64,000 nucleotides of DNA from Flavobacterium alkalisoli (GCF_008000935.1 NZ_CP042831.1:2418001-2482000); one strand, 5' to 3'. Numbered from the stretch's first letter, positions 33,645-43,592 are shown. Notes: generated from the sequence alone by a model not told the origin. Numbers and translations are program-made.

Positions 33645-36600
33645 TTAATAAACAATGTTTCCGGTAAATACGCGCCACCCGTCGCTTGTTTTTACATACA
33701 TGTTTCCTTTTTCAACATTAGGAGCTATAACAGTAAAAGTTGGTCTTGCAGTAGGATATAACGAATTTAAGATTGCCTTTGTTGGGGGAGTATTTAAATC
33801 TTCATTTTCTATTCTTTCAGAAGCTTTAACCATTCTTTCCCAAGGTCTCCAATATCCACCTTCAACATTAACACGCATATAGAAGTCGTTATAATCATCG
33901 TGATAGGTTTGAAACGTGGTTAGATTTGTAGTGTCGACAACCTGTAAAGTACCTTTGTTGTTGGAAGGGGTATTACTATTAGACTCTGCATCCTGAGGAG
34001 TATATAATCCTGTTTGATTATAATTGTTTAATTCTGAATAAGATGGTATAGTCCCCTTATGGGATAGAGTATTGCTAAGATTTGCTTTATTGTTTAAAGC
34101 TGTTTGCAGTCCGGATATATCTGTTATTTGAGTATTATGTGGGTTGCCGGATGTGAGTGAGTGATCGTAAGCGGTTTTACCTCTATCACCTCTGTAAGCA
34201 GTTCCCGAAGTTTCTCCCAGGACTAAAGACGAACTTGTAACAATATACCCTGAGGCAGCCCATCTGTAAACCAAGTTAGTATTAATAGCAACATATAACT
34301 TTCCGATTTCTCCCGATGCAGGAAAAGCAGCTAAATTTGCATATTCTAATACATCATCAACATAAGAAGGCAGTTGTGAAGCGGGGATTTTACCATCTAC
34401 GAGGTCGGCTTTGTTTGTAGCGTAAGCATTCCAGTTAGCTATATCAGTACTTGTAAAGTCATTTGAATCCCAAAAATACTTCCAGCCGCTCCATGTAGAG
34501 GAGTTCATTACATTTTTATATACTCTGCCTGAATCAGAATAAAATAATATATATCTGGTAGATGCTGATCTATATATTCTATATAAGTAACCATTCTCAG
34601 CAATTGGTAGGTTTGTTGATGATGAAGCTACCCTGAATACGCCAGTTGTATTAAAATCCAAAACATCACCACTAACGATTGAGTTATTTTGAACACCTGA
34701 GCCAATACCAAATTGCCTATAGTCCCCCCATCCGAAAGCTGTATTCCAGTTAGCGACATTTGTAGATGTGAAATCGTTGTCATCCCATAATTTTCGCCAA
34801 GATGAATTTACTCCATTATCCCTGTTTCTATACTTAAGAGCAGGTGTTGAAGTAGAGGAAACATGAATTTGTCCCCCAAACTGTCCACCTGTATGCATCA
34901 ATGATATGACTGAACCTGCAGTAGGTATATTAGTTACATCAGAACCACCATAAATAATGCCTGTGTTTAAGTTATTTAAATCAAAAGACGATGTTTGTTG
35001 TAATAAACCAGTACCATTATTGTTTAGTCTTAATGAATTATTCCAGTTATTTATATCTATTTGAGAAAAATCTCCATCATGCCATAATCTTTTCCATGGT
35101 TGGAATATGGAAGAACTATCAGAATGTCTGACATATATATCTTCTCCAGTAGCATTATTACTTTTCATCCATATTTGTCCCACAGCTCCTCCAGAAACAC
35201 CAGATCGCAGGTTTAATAATGATCCTGAAGAACCAGGAATTGCAACATTTGCAGAGCTGGTTGATGTTGTATACATACCTGCTGCTAATAACTGGTTATT
35301 AGCATCATTAATATTGTTTATAGACGAGCTTCCTAATCCAAACTGTCTGTAGTCTCCCCAACCGAAAGCCGTATTCCAGTTACTTAAATTAGTGCTTGAA
35401 AAATCATTTGAATTCCATGTTTTAACAGGTTGTAATGTAAGCAAATCAGTGATGCCTGTAGTTGGTTTAATCTCATTTGCTATGGAAGTAATAGTCCTGT
35501 TTGCATTAGTTTGTACACCTAATTTAAATCTGAATGTTTGAAATGTATTTGGCTGATTAAACCAAAAGCATACATTACCACCATAATGAAAAACATCAAC
35601 ATTAAATCTGACACCTTTTGCTAAGTTGGATGCTTGAATTATATTGTTAGTTGATGAATATGTGTAACCTTGTATAATTGAATCTACAGGGAGTTGAGCA
35701 TTATAGCCATTACCACTAATGTATAATTCAAACATAGTATCACTATATGCAGGTATACTCGTTTGTATAAATAAGCCATTAGTGTAACTGAAATAACCTC
35801 TGCCGTTATCATACAACGAGCCTATGCCTGAGCCTAATGTAATACCATTCTGAAAATTAATAACAGGTGAAAAAGTTTTTATTCCACTAATGGTTTGTGT
35901 TGTATTAGTGGTAGCATAATTAGAAGATGCTGAATAAACATTATTCCAGTTAGTAATATTATTTGCTGAAATTCCATTTGCAGGATGTGAAGTACCTATT
36001 TTATTATCAAGTACGGTTTGCAACCCTTCAACATTACTGATACCAAAACTAACGGAGTCAACAACATTATTTTCAGCGTCTTTAAATTCTAAAATATAAG
36101 GACTCGAACCATTAAAGTTAACCGACTGCATTAAGTTTGCTACAAATGCGCTAACAGGCACCGTGCTTAATACATTGCCCAGGTCATCTTTTAACTCGAG
36201 CTTTTCGGTAGATTCGTTAAAAAAGAAGGTAGTGCCCTCGTTGTTAAGAAACCCTACATTGATAGTCGCTAACACAGTTCCTTCCGCATTTTTAAGGTAT
36301 AGTTCGCTGGCCGACTGATTGGCTGTAATGGTCATGCCATTTATATCGCTTTGCATTGCAAAAACATCGTCTGTGTTTTTGGCTGGAATGGTATAACTTA
36401 CATCATCAATATTTTGCTCATAGTCAATCGTTGTGATGTTACCGTCTAGCGAGGTATGTTTAATCTGATTACCTGTAAAGGTGGTTTTATTCCCGGAGTT
36501 GTTGTCAACAATAGTTATGGGAACATCGGTAGACGGATCTATATTAGTAATGTCCTTTAATGACGGAGTAAACAATCCGGGTTGAATATTACTATTTGTG

Positions 36601-37370
36601 GCTTCTTCAAAGTCATCTTCGGTTAGAACAGTTGTTATACCATCATATTCGCCGGGCTGTCCGGTAAAGCGTTTCAGATATAATACACTATCCTGAGTGT
36701 AACTCAAATAATGAAGTTTGCTCGCATCACTAAAATTTCTAGAGGTACCGTTTACCTGATTAAGAAAATCATTAGTACTGGATATCTGCCCTAACGAAAC
36801 AACATTCGATTTACTATTGGCAGTAATATCATCAGGTAAGAGTGCCTCTGGAGCAAGTTGGTACAGGTGAGAGGGAAGCACGGTTTTTCCGCCGGCTCCC
36901 CATGTTCCTTTTCCTCCCATAAACTGAAAGCGAAGCTTTTGGGACACAACCGATGTTGAGGCCGACTTATAAGCCGAGAAGAAAACCGGATTGTCTGTTG
37001 CGGAAACTACTGTTGTTGTCGAGTTGATATTGGTTAATACCTGATTTAAAAGGTTGGTACCGGTAACATAGTTAAGCTGTATTACCCTACCGATATTGTT
37101 TTGCTCAACAACTTCAACTTCATCAGTACCCAAAGTCGCTCTGGAATAGATAACTGATTGTAACGCCGACTGTAAATTGGCGGCATTGCTGTAAATTATT
37201 CCGTTTAGAGTAATTTTGCTGTAATGCGTTAGTGAAAGCATGATATCTTCACGCTCATAACAGTTAAAAATCTCTACCCTGTCACCGCGAACAACCGAAA
37301 TGTAGTTCCTGAAATATTCTATACCGTTAAATGAAAAACGGGTATTGCTTACGCTGTTTATTATAGTCAT
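33645..37370 (-). CDS. Phage tail fibre / receptor-binding protein
   Basis: 1241-residue low-Cys structural protein. N-terminal about 100 residues (FNGIEYFRNYISVVRGDRVE) probably attach to the tail. The middle carries repeated modules of the type WNTAFGWGDYRQFG and pyocin-knob-like segments (GMYTTSTSSANV..., QPWKRLWHDGDF), at least three copies. Near the C-terminus are a GDRGKTAYDHS collar segment and a final knob. The protein would bind the host surface. The repeats suggest module shuffling. Intact open frame. Confidence 0.8.
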   Translation of the reverse strand: MTIINSVSNTRFSFNGIEYFRNYISVVRGDRVEIFNCYEREDIMLSLTHYSKITLNGIIYSNAANLQSALQSVIYSRATLGTDEVEVVEQNNIGRVIQLNYVTGTNLLNQVLTNINSTTTVVSATDNPVFFSAYKSASTSVVSQKLRFQFMGGKGTWGAGGKTVLPSHLYQLAPEALLPDDITANSKSNVVSLGQISSTNDFLNQVNGTSRNFSDASKLHYLSYTQDSVLYLKRFTGQPGEYDGITTVLTEDDFEEATNSNIQPGLFTPSLKDITNIDPSTDVPITIVDNNSGNKTTFTGNQIKHTSLDGNITTIDYEQNIDDVSYTIPAKNTDDVFAMQSDINGMTITANQSASELYLKNAEGTVLATINVGFLNNEGTTFFFNESTEKLELKDDLGNVLSTVPVSAFVANLMQSVNFNGSSPYILEFKDAENNVVDSVSFGISNVEGLQTVLDNKIGTSHPANGISANNITNWNNVYSASSNYATTNTTQTISGIKTFSPVINFQNGITLGSGIGSLYDNGRGYFSYTNGLFIQTSIPAYSDTMFELYISGNGYNAQLPVDSIIQGYTYSSTNNIIQASNLAKGVRFNVDVFHYGGNVCFWFNQPNTFQTFRFKLGVQTNANRTITSIANEIKPTTGITDLLTLQPVKTWNSNDFSSTNLSNWNTAFGWGDYRQFGLGSSSINNINDANNQLLAAGMYTTSTSSANVAIPGSSGSLLNLRSGVSGGAVGQIWMKSNNATGEDIYVRHSDSSSIFQPWKRLWHDGDFSQIDINNWNNSLRLNNNGTGLLQQTSSFDLNNLNTGIIYGGSDVTNIPTAGSVISLMHTGGQFGGQIHVSSTSTPALKYRNRDNGVNSSWRKLWDDNDFTSTNVANWNTAFGWGDYRQFGIGSGVQNNSIVSGDVLDFNTTGVFRVASSSTNLPIAENGYLYRIYRSASTRYILFYSDSGRVYKNVMNSSTWSGWKYFWDSNDFTSTDIANWNAYATNKADLVDGKIPASQLPSYVDDVLEYANLAAFPASGEIGKLYVAINTNLVYRWAASGYIVTSSSLVLGETSGTAYRGDRGKTAYDHSLTSGNPHNTQITDISGLQTALNNKANLSNTLSHKGTIPSYSELNNYNQTGLYTPQDAESNSNTPSNNKGTLQVVDTTNLTTFQTYHDDYNDFYMRVNVEGGYWRPWERMVKASERIENEDLNTPPTKAILNSLYPTARPTFTVIAPNVEKGNMYVKTSDGWRVFTGNIVY

Positions 37371-37372
37371 GG

Positions 37373-37870
37373 TTATCCAATTTTTGTAAATCGTAATCTT
37401 TGTGGAGTGCCGCTGCCATTACAGTTAAAATTAGGATGAGAAGTTCGGGTAAGGTAGTTTTTTACGTTTTCCCAAATTTTAAAGGCATTGTCGCGGTTTA
37501 GGGTATATATGGCTTTTTTTGAAGAAGCATCTGCGGGACGGCTGGTATCGCTCAGTTTTTCTACTACCGAATAAGGTGTATCGGTTACCGAAGAAAACAT
37601 CATATGCCTGGCATAGGCAAAATAGGAGAGCACCATTTTTAAGCCATAGTTGGTATAGGTCTCTCCCTTATATTCATAAGTGCTACCTTCCATAAGTTCT
37701 ACATGATCCTGTGGTGCCGATACGATTTTGTTATATAGCTTTTCGCCAAGTAGCGGAGCCAGATCCTGTATTTGGGCATCCAGTATCATTTCGTTTAATT
37801 TATCGGTATTGGGAGATTTAGATATTTGCCTGTACTGTGCTATATCATTGCGGGTTATTAGCAGCTGCAT
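37373..37870 (-). CDS. Phage head-tail connector-like protein (DUF6712-like)
   Basis: 165 residues, helical, with LNEMILDAQIQDLAPLLGEKLYN at the N-terminus and a middle YTNYGLKMVLSYFAYARHM. It resembles small proteins adjacent to portal genes in Bacteroidetes prophages, probably a head completion adaptor. Its start overlaps the portal gene end by 26 bp, so translation is coupled. Confidence 0.6.
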   Translation of the reverse strand: MQLLITRNDIAQYRQISKSPNTDKLNEMILDAQIQDLAPLLGEKLYNKIVSAPQDHVELMEGSTYEYKGETYTNYGLKMVLSYFAYARHMMFSSVTDTPYSVVEKLSDTSRPADASSKKAIYTLNRDNAFKIWENVKNYLTRTSHPNFNCNGSGTPQRLRFTKIG

Positions 37871-39002
37871 CGTCTATCAGTTTTAGGGGTTCTACTTTAA
37901 GGCTTGTATAGTCCTGCGATTTTTGCAGTAGCTGGTTAAGTACCGATGTAAGAAGGTTACGCTCTTTTGTGGTGTTTTCCCAATAGGTACGTTTCATTTC
38001 CCTTATGGCTTCACCGGAGTTGCCAAACAGCGAAGGCTCGTTGGTTTTTATGAGTCCGGCAGGGAGGTTATTAAAGGCAACCAGTATGTTTTCGCGCACG
38101 CTGGTTTCGGTATAGCTAAATAACTTATCGTCTATTTTGCTTTCAATTTGTTTTATAAGAATAGCATCATCCAGCTTTTCTCCGGCAAAGTCCATTTCAA
38201 GGCATAAAACGCCTCCTGTACTTTCGGCGCCAAGACTGTCTTTAATAGCCTGTTGAAACTTTTTCCTTTCACTTTCGGCATCTATAAGTGACTTGCTTCC
38301 GGGTTCGAGTCCGTCACCAATAAGCGGACGCGTAACTACGAGTGTATTACCAAAAAAACCTTTGCGGAGCAACCTGTTTTTATATACCGATGCCTGTGCC
38401 TCGCTGTCGCAGTCGTTTGCAACCGAATCTATTCGCGAAAGCGGATAAAGCAGCCCGCTATCCATATTTATGTAAAGCACCTGACCTTTGTATTTGTCCC
38501 ATCCTCCGGCTTTTTCAACCTGAGCGTCAATTACTTTTTTATCCGGATTATAAATGTCTATAAGCTGTATGTCGGTTTTTTTTGGTTTAAGCCATTCTTT
38601 GCAAACGGCAATTTTGCCGTGATAATCGTTACTGTCAGCTTTACCCAGCCTGCACCATTCGTAGGGAACAATACTAAAGTCGGCTATCTGGTAAAGGGCA
38701 TTCCAGTTTATGTGGATAAATACCCCGCGTTGTTTAACCAGAGCTTCGGCCACATCGCAGGCAAAATCTATAAGTTTTGTGTTTTTGTCTTTGTTTATTA
38801 TCAGGCTGTCGTTTTGGTCGCCATAGCCTTTACCTATAAGGTATTGTACCATTATGGCTGCTGCCGATTTTGCCGTGACACTGTTGTTTATGAGCCTGTC
38901 CATGCGTTCAGGATAGGCATTATCAGTATCGTTGGCGTATACATCGGCCGACTTACTCCACGGGGTGAGCCTTTTCCATACGTCTATTAACAGGGTTCTC
39001 AT
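37845..39002 (-). CDS. Phage portal-like protein
   Basis: 385 residues. Features of portals: VAEALVKQRGVFIHI strand, the SIVPYEWCRLGK and VLYINMD segments of the wing, and a C-terminal stem-like part FNNLPAGLIKTNEPSLFGNSGEAIREMKRTYWENTTKERN. Shorter than most portals (450-550 residues). Overlaps the 137-residue gene upstream by one base (TAATG) and the connector gene downstream. Would form the dodecameric DNA channel of the head. Confidence 0.72.
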   Translation of the reverse strand: MRTLLIDVWKRLTPWSKSADVYANDTDNAYPERMDRLINNSVTAKSAAAIMVQYLIGKGYGDQNDSLIINKDKNTKLIDFACDVAEALVKQRGVFIHINWNALYQIADFSIVPYEWCRLGKADSNDYHGKIAVCKEWLKPKKTDIQLIDIYNPDKKVIDAQVEKAGGWDKYKGQVLYINMDSGLLYPLSRIDSVANDCDSEAQASVYKNRLLRKGFFGNTLVVTRPLIGDGLEPGSKSLIDAESERKKFQQAIKDSLGAESTGGVLCLEMDFAGEKLDDAILIKQIESKIDDKLFSYTETSVRENILVAFNNLPAGLIKTNEPSLFGNSGEAIREMKRTYWENTTKERNLLTSVLNQLLQKSQDYTSLKVEPLKLIDDAAANNPQ

Positions 39003-39415
39003 TATGCTTTGTTTTGGTTGGTTTTTCGTGGTTTACGTTTCGGTTTTGGTTGGCTTACAGGTTCTGTAATTGCCGGTTGGGGTATTTGTGAAAAATAGCG
39101 CTCGCCATTTTTATGTAACAGCAGCTTTTGGGCATATTCATCGGTAATATTGGCATTGTTTACCAGTATGGGTGAGCCAAATTCAAGCGGAATGTTTTCG
39201 TACTTGGCATGCAGCCTGTATTGTGTGGTGTTTTCCATGGCTTTAAAATGGTTTTTGTACCTTTCTAAGTAGGCGGTTAAACATTTGGGGCAGGAGGGAT
39301 TTACCCTTTCGTTAAAAATTGAGGTATACTCTTCCAGAAACAGGCGGAGATACCGTACACCATCACCCGTTACTGAACGGGCGATGGTGCTGATATCCAT
39401 CTGGGTAAAATCCAT
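39002..39415 (-). CDS. Phage-associated hypothetical protein
   Basis: 137 residues with two CxxC-like Cys (PSCPKC), helical, and a Lys/Arg/Pro-rich tail (KPKRKPRKTNQNKA). Single-base TAATG overlaps on both sides place it firmly in the structural operon. Function unknown; the basic tail might contact DNA. Confidence 0.6.
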   Translation of the reverse strand: MDFTQMDISTIARSVTGDGVRYLRLFLEEYTSIFNERVNPSCPKCLTAYLERYKNHFKAMENTTQYRLHAKYENIPLEFGSPILVNNANITDEYAQKLLLHKNGERYFSQIPQPAITEPVSQPKPKRKPRKTNQNKA

Positions 39416-40014
39416 TATCCGGCTGCCTGAGCGAATAGGTTAGTAAATGCTGTTTTAGTAGCAGCATAATCTCCGTCAAGAAGTGTTTGCGGCATTGTTA
39501 CTTCTTCATAACCGTCTACAGAAGCCAACTCAAACATAATCATGTTGTCGTTTTCTTTAGAGTTGTTAGTCATGGTAGAAAGTTCAAGTCCTGATTTTAG
39601 ACCAAGTACCTCAAAGGCATCGGCACTGCCTTCACCTTTCCATACCTGCTCTATAACCACTACATATTTAGCACCCATTGCCAGTTTTGATGCCTGCAGC
39701 TTATTTGCAGCGCTAGGGTTAAATATCACGCCGCTAAAGGTGTGCTTAAATTTATCGGGAGCACTTTCTTTTTTAACCAGTTCCCACGCTTTTCCGTTAG
39801 ACTGTTTAACTCCGGTTAAAAGATAACCTGTAGTACCCGGTTTTAGCTGTAGATTACTTACTAACGTAGGGTTGGTTGTATCTAAAGTGACATTGGTATA
39901 ATCAATATCTTCTTTGTTGATAAGTATCACGTTTTGCTCGATACCTGCAATTGGGGCATTAGCGCAGTCAAAAGTAATATTGGCAGTAAGGTTTGATGTG
40001 CAATCTATTGGCAT
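39415..40014 (-). CDS. Phage tail-tube-like protein
   Basis: 199 residues, beta-rich, starting MPIDCTSNLTANITFDC, with AGIEQNVILINKEDIDY and FKHTFSGVIF and a LEVLGL-type turn (FEVLGLKSGLELS). The size and pattern fit the major tail tube proteins of Bacteroidetes siphophages. It is the first gene after a 280-bp gap that holds repeat debris. Assignment is by pattern, not by a conserved catalytic motif. Confidence 0.6.
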   Translation of the reverse strand: MPIDCTSNLTANITFDCANAPIAGIEQNVILINKEDIDYTNVTLDTTNPTLVSNLQLKPGTTGYLLTGVKQSNGKAWELVKKESAPDKFKHTFSGVIFNPSAANKLQASKLAMGAKYVVVIEQVWKGEGSADAFEVLGLKSGLELSTMTNNSKENDNMIMFELASVDGYEEVTMPQTLLDGDYAATKTAFTNLFAQAAG

Positions 40015-40295
40015 GTGTTTTTATTATTTTATAATTGAAAGATTGAATTATTTATGACTGAAAATTTTGAGAGGGGCTAAGTCACTTAGAGGCTTAGTTT
40101 CTTAGTAACTTAAAAAGAAGGCAGTGCACAATCACACGATATAGTGAGAAATGCCTGGCGGGCGTGGTGAAGGCAAAGGCTTTTTAAAGTTACTGAGTTG
40201 CAGAGCTGCTGAGTTCCAAAGTATAAAACAGTACAAGTATATAAGTAAAGATTGCGACTATGTAACTTTGAAACTTTGCTGCTTTGAAACTTATC
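40015..40295. repeat. Low-complexity / degraded repeat spacer inside the phage operon
   Basis: Contains CTAAGTCACTTAGAGGCTTAG and GTAACTTTGAAACTTTGC-type low-complexity phrases like those before bshB1 (20813-20890). No gene or promoter is evident. It separates capsid from tail-tube gene. Confidence 0.5.
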
Positions 40296-41354
40296 TTAGT
40301 AAGCCGCTACTGTCATGTAGCTTTCAAGGTGTTTGGCATCTATAGTGTATGCCGCATCCATGATGTTTGTTTTAAGAGTCTTGTCGTAAAACACATCCAG
40401 TTTGGTTAGGTCTTCGTCGCTAAGTGTTCCTACCGGAATGTTTGATTTTGTAGTTAGTACGGCTCTGTGTGGCAGGTTGTGTTTTGTACCATTGTCCTGG
40501 TATGATTTAATATACCTGTCCCAGTCGTAGCGCACTTTTACCTCGATACCATCGAAGAACAGGCGTGGGCGGCCTTCTTCCACTACTTCAAGGAAGCCCG
40601 AACCTAAGTTCTTTTTCCTTAGTGTAGCGCGGTAGTTATCGGCAAGGGAACGTGTTGCTAAAATATAAGCGTCGTCGGCAGAGACAAGGCGTTCATCGGC
40701 TGCGGTTACCATTTTTTCAAAGATGTCTAAAGCAGCATCTTCGGCAAGTGCCTGAGAGGCATAATCTGCTTCTGCATTTTTAGCAATAGCAATATAGTTA
40801 TCTGCTGTTGTAGGTACTTCGGCAAAAATCTGTTTAAACAATCCGTCAAACGAGTTAAAGTAATCAAGATCAGTTCCGTTAGTAAATACACCTCCGTTGT
40901 CTACAGTTTGTGCTGCTGTATCGTTAAACCATATTTTGCGGTGCATGTTTTCCAGCATGGCGCTTTCCACAGCCGAAATAATTACGCCAAACTCCTCGGT
41001 ACCTACAGCATCAAAGAAGTCGGGGTTAATGCGTTTAGACTTTTTAAACAGCTTTAAAAGAGCCGGCATATCTGCCTGGCAGTGAGAAAGGCGGAAGTCC
41101 TCAAGTACCGGAGTCCAGTACTTTTCGGTAAGTTCAAAGCCACCAGCCTCATTTGGCGTACATCCGCTGGCTTTTTTGCCTAAAAGCCCCAGCCTGCCTG
41201 CAAAGGCAATTTGTGTACTAACATCTATGCCTGTTTCTATATCGTGATACTCCTGCAGGTCAGAATCGTTGTATACGCGGTTAAAAACTACCCCGCTTAC
41301 CGTTTCGGCCTCACGTGGGTTAAGTGTAAGGTTCTCTGCATTTACTAATGCCAT
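40296..41354 (-). CDS. Phage major capsid protein
   Basis: 352 residues, HK97-type by layout: an N-terminal arm (about 1-60), long helix region around ESAMLENMHRKIW, a P-domain-like segment, then the typical IEVKVRYDWDRYI and LPHRAVLTTKSNIPVGT before the C-terminal DAKHLESYMTVAAY. It is immediately downstream of the protease-scaffold gene, overlapping by one base, as expected. Intact. Confidence 0.78.
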   Translation of the reverse strand: MALVNAENLTLNPREAETVSGVVFNRVYNDSDLQEYHDIETGIDVSTQIAFAGRLGLLGKKASGCTPNEAGGFELTEKYWTPVLEDFRLSHCQADMPALLKLFKKSKRINPDFFDAVGTEEFGVIISAVESAMLENMHRKIWFNDTAAQTVDNGGVFTNGTDLDYFNSFDGLFKQIFAEVPTTADNYIAIAKNAEADYASQALAEDAALDIFEKMVTAADERLVSADDAYILATRSLADNYRATLRKKNLGSGFLEVVEEGRPRLFFDGIEVKVRYDWDRYIKSYQDNGTKHNLPHRAVLTTKSNIPVGTLSDEDLTKLDVFYDKTLKTNIMDAAYTIDAKHLESYMTVAAY

Positions 41355-42379
41355 TATCGTGCTTTTTTAGATTTCAAGTATTCTTTCATTCCGGCTAGTT
41401 TGTCGTTTTCGGCAGGCCTTCTGTAAGCTGCCCTTTTTCCGTCAAGACTGTAGTTGCTGGTAACCTGCCTTTTAAGAGCCATTACCTCACCTTTAATTAC
41501 GTTAAGCTGTTTTTTAAGCTTTCTGTTTTCTGCCTTTAGTGCAGCGGCTTCTTCGGCAGGAGCATCTTCTTCGGGTTCAATAATCTCGGTAAGTTCACCT
41601 TCTGTAAAAATGTAGGTAAAGCCATCGGGCATTATAAACTCACCTTCTGCAGGAAGTCCGTCTACAGTTGCCAGCTGACCGATTTCTATTATGGCATCGT
41701 CTTCCAGTTCTGTAAAATCAATTTCGGTTCCTGTGGCATCCTGTACCACTTTGTTAAACATGTTGCTGTGCTTAAACTTTGCCAGCACTTTTGTAAACAG
41801 GCTTTCCATCCAGTGCCTGTCTTTCTCGGTAAATTTGGTCATAGTATTAGGTTTTAAATATGCTTTTGCAGCTATGGCTACCTGCTGCGAGGTGGTAAAG
41901 CCCAAATCGGTTAACTGATTACCCGTAAGCCATGTTTCGTTTTTAAGGAGGGGGAGTATGGCCTGCTCTTCTATATTGAGCGCGCCTTTGTAAAAGTTTA
42001 CCAGCTTTTTTTCTATGCTTTTTAGCTGTGCGGCAAACTGAGTAAGCTCGTCGGCAGTGCCCATAGATCCGCCCCAGGGCAGGTGAATCATAAACGGGGT
42101 GTTTTCACGTATTAGCCTTTTGTTGCCCGCCATAAATATTACGGTTGCTATACTGGCTACTATACCGCTGCCTATGGTGGTTATGGGTTTACCCAGCGAT
42201 TTAAGGTAGTGGTAGATGTCGAAGCCCACATCTACGAGTCCGCCCTCAGAGTTGATGTGTACGTTAAAAGCGGTGGCTTTGGGCTGTTTTTTTACCTGGC
42301 TTACAACGTCTATAAGCGCTATGCCGGGAGTTCCGTCAAAAGAGCCTATCTGGCCGGAGATGTAAATGTTTCCTGTCAT
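41354..42379 (-). CDS. Phage head-maturation protease fused to scaffold
   Basis: 341 residues. N-terminal ClpP/S14-type serine protease: Ser76 in GSGIVASIATV, His99 in FMIHLPWGG, INSEGG oxyanion loop. A linker with MTKFTEKDRHWM follows, then a C-terminal acidic and coiled-coil region (EEDAPAEEAAALKAENRKLKK) ending in a basic tail, typical of scaffolding domains. This one-polypeptide protease-scaffold matures the capsid. The protease would release itself and the scaffold. Placed before the capsid gene. Confidence 0.85.
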   Translation of the reverse strand: MTGNIYISGQIGSFDGTPGIALIDVVSQVKKQPKATAFNVHINSEGGLVDVGFDIYHYLKSLGKPITTIGSGIVASIATVIFMAGNKRLIRENTPFMIHLPWGGSMGTADELTQFAAQLKSIEKKLVNFYKGALNIEEQAILPLLKNETWLTGNQLTDLGFTTSQQVAIAAKAYLKPNTMTKFTEKDRHWMESLFTKVLAKFKHSNMFNKVVQDATGTEIDFTELEDDAIIEIGQLATVDGLPAEGEFIMPDGFTYIFTEGELTEIIEPEEDAPAEEAAALKAENRKLKKQLNVIKGEVMALKRQVTSNYSLDGKRAAYRRPAENDKLAGMKEYLKSKKAR

Positions 42380-42419
42380 TTCATTTTGTTCATTTAAGAT
42401 TGAAATCTTTAAGTTGCGG

Positions 42420-42860
42420 AGTGGCTAAGTAGCTAATTTTCTGAGTAGAGCATTTAGGTGTAGAGAGAGGAGTTCCCCTCTTGAGAGGGGCAGGGGTGTG
42501 TTATATTTATTCTTTTGTCTTGAAACAAAAGAACCAAAAGTTCAGGGCTATGGCTCCTTAGGCTAAAAATTACTGCACTTGGCTAAACCATCCGAACTCG
42601 GCTTTCGCCTCAAACAGCGGATGCTTTTTAACGCCGCATTTGTAATTTTCTTTACGCCACAGCTCCTAATGCCACAGCTTCACTCATAATTGCTTACTCT
42701 AATTGTCATTGCGAGGAGGAACGACGCGGCAATCTTCAACTATTTTAAATTCTGAATTTTAGATTTTAAATTAGGAGATGTCTCCCTGAGGTCGACATGA
42801 CAAGCTGCGCGTGGTTAGAGTGGAGATTTTTAGCTACTAAGACGAAGTAACTTTTGTTGT
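42420..42860. repeat. Interspersed repeat block 5, inside the phage operon
   Basis: Gene-free. Contains CCCCTCTTGAGAGGGGCAGG (about 42475), the long structured module (42511-42684), an ATTGC...GCAAT element (42707-42735) and an ATGTC...GACAT element (about 42776-42803). It separates the protease gene from the plus-strand cargo. Confidence 0.85.
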
Positions 42861-42933
42861 CTCATTTTTACAGTACAAAGGTACGGCGGGTTTTTAGGTT
42901 TTTACTGAAGCGGCTTTTTCAGTAAAATGTTTT

Positions 42934-42941
42934 TATATTTG
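42934..42941 (+). promoter_or_regulatory. Promoter -7 box of cargo operon
   Basis: TATATTTG, 30 bp before the ATG at 42971. Confidence 0.55.
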
Positions 42942-42970
42942 AAACCAAACCAACCACAACTTATCTAATA

Positions 42971-43183
42971 ATGAAAATCATTAACCGCTTCAGGTTCTAT
43001 TGGTGGGCCTTTTTTACTTTTATTCTTGGGTTTGATACCTTAAAAAATTTTATCAAACCATACAATTATGTAAACTGGTTTAATATAATTTTAGTAGTTA
43101 TATTTTTAGGATTTATACTTATGCCTTTATTCTGCCCTAATAACATTGGTATAAAGTTTACTGATAAGGAAAAACAAGAATAA
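42971..43183 (+). CDS. Small membrane protein
   Basis: 70 residues, two transmembrane helices (about 10-27 and 36-53) with a short polar loop and charged C-terminus. Unknown function. Its stop overlaps the next start (TAATG), so it is cotranslated. Confidence 0.6.
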   Translation: MKIINRFRFYWWAFFTFILGFDTLKNFIKPYNYVNWFNIILVVIFLGFILMPLFCPNNIGIKFTDKEKQE

Positions 43184-43581
43184 TGTACAAAACACTTTAT
43201 AAAACCACAAAGCTGGAGTTAAAGTATCTTTATGAAACCGTTTACCTTAGTTTCTTAGCTAAGGGAAAGACAGTGCGTTTAGGAGATATATATGGTGATG
43301 CTTTATGCGGTATTATAAGCGATGATGATGACTGGGCTATTGCGGCTGGAAACAGCCTTATAATTTGGACACCTGAAAAAACAGAAACCATAGAAGATAC
43401 CCAGCTTAGTGATGTTTTTGCAATGAGGACAGTTGGTAAAGATACCGTAAACCTGCTAACCGACCCATGGAGTGATAAGGCTGCCGTATGGGAGTTTAAT
43501 CCGCTTAGCAAAACTCTCTTAAAATTGTATGACTTCCCGAATTATATAAACAAGCCCTATACTGATACTATTGAGTGGTAA
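43183..43581 (+). CDS. Hypothetical cytoplasmic protein, possibly immunity-like
   Basis: 132 residues, no signal. Beta-rich with acidic DDDDWAIAAGNSLIIW and EDTQLSDVFAMRTVG, ending SKTLLKLYDFPNYINKPY. The size, acidity and pattern resemble immunity proteins of polymorphic toxins, but no toxin lies beside it, so this is only a suggestion. Overlaps the preceding small membrane gene by one base. Confidence 0.55.
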   Translation: MYKTLYKTTKLELKYLYETVYLSFLAKGKTVRLGDIYGDALCGIISDDDDWAIAAGNSLIIWTPEKTETIEDTQLSDVFAMRTVGKDTVNLLTDPWSDKAAVWEFNPLSKTLLKLYDFPNYINKPYTDTIEW

Positions 43582-43592
43582 ACTTATTTATC

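Noticed and set aside
40151..40345. 64-codon frame in the capsid-tail spacer
   Set aside because: It spans low-complexity repeat debris and the end of the capsid gene.
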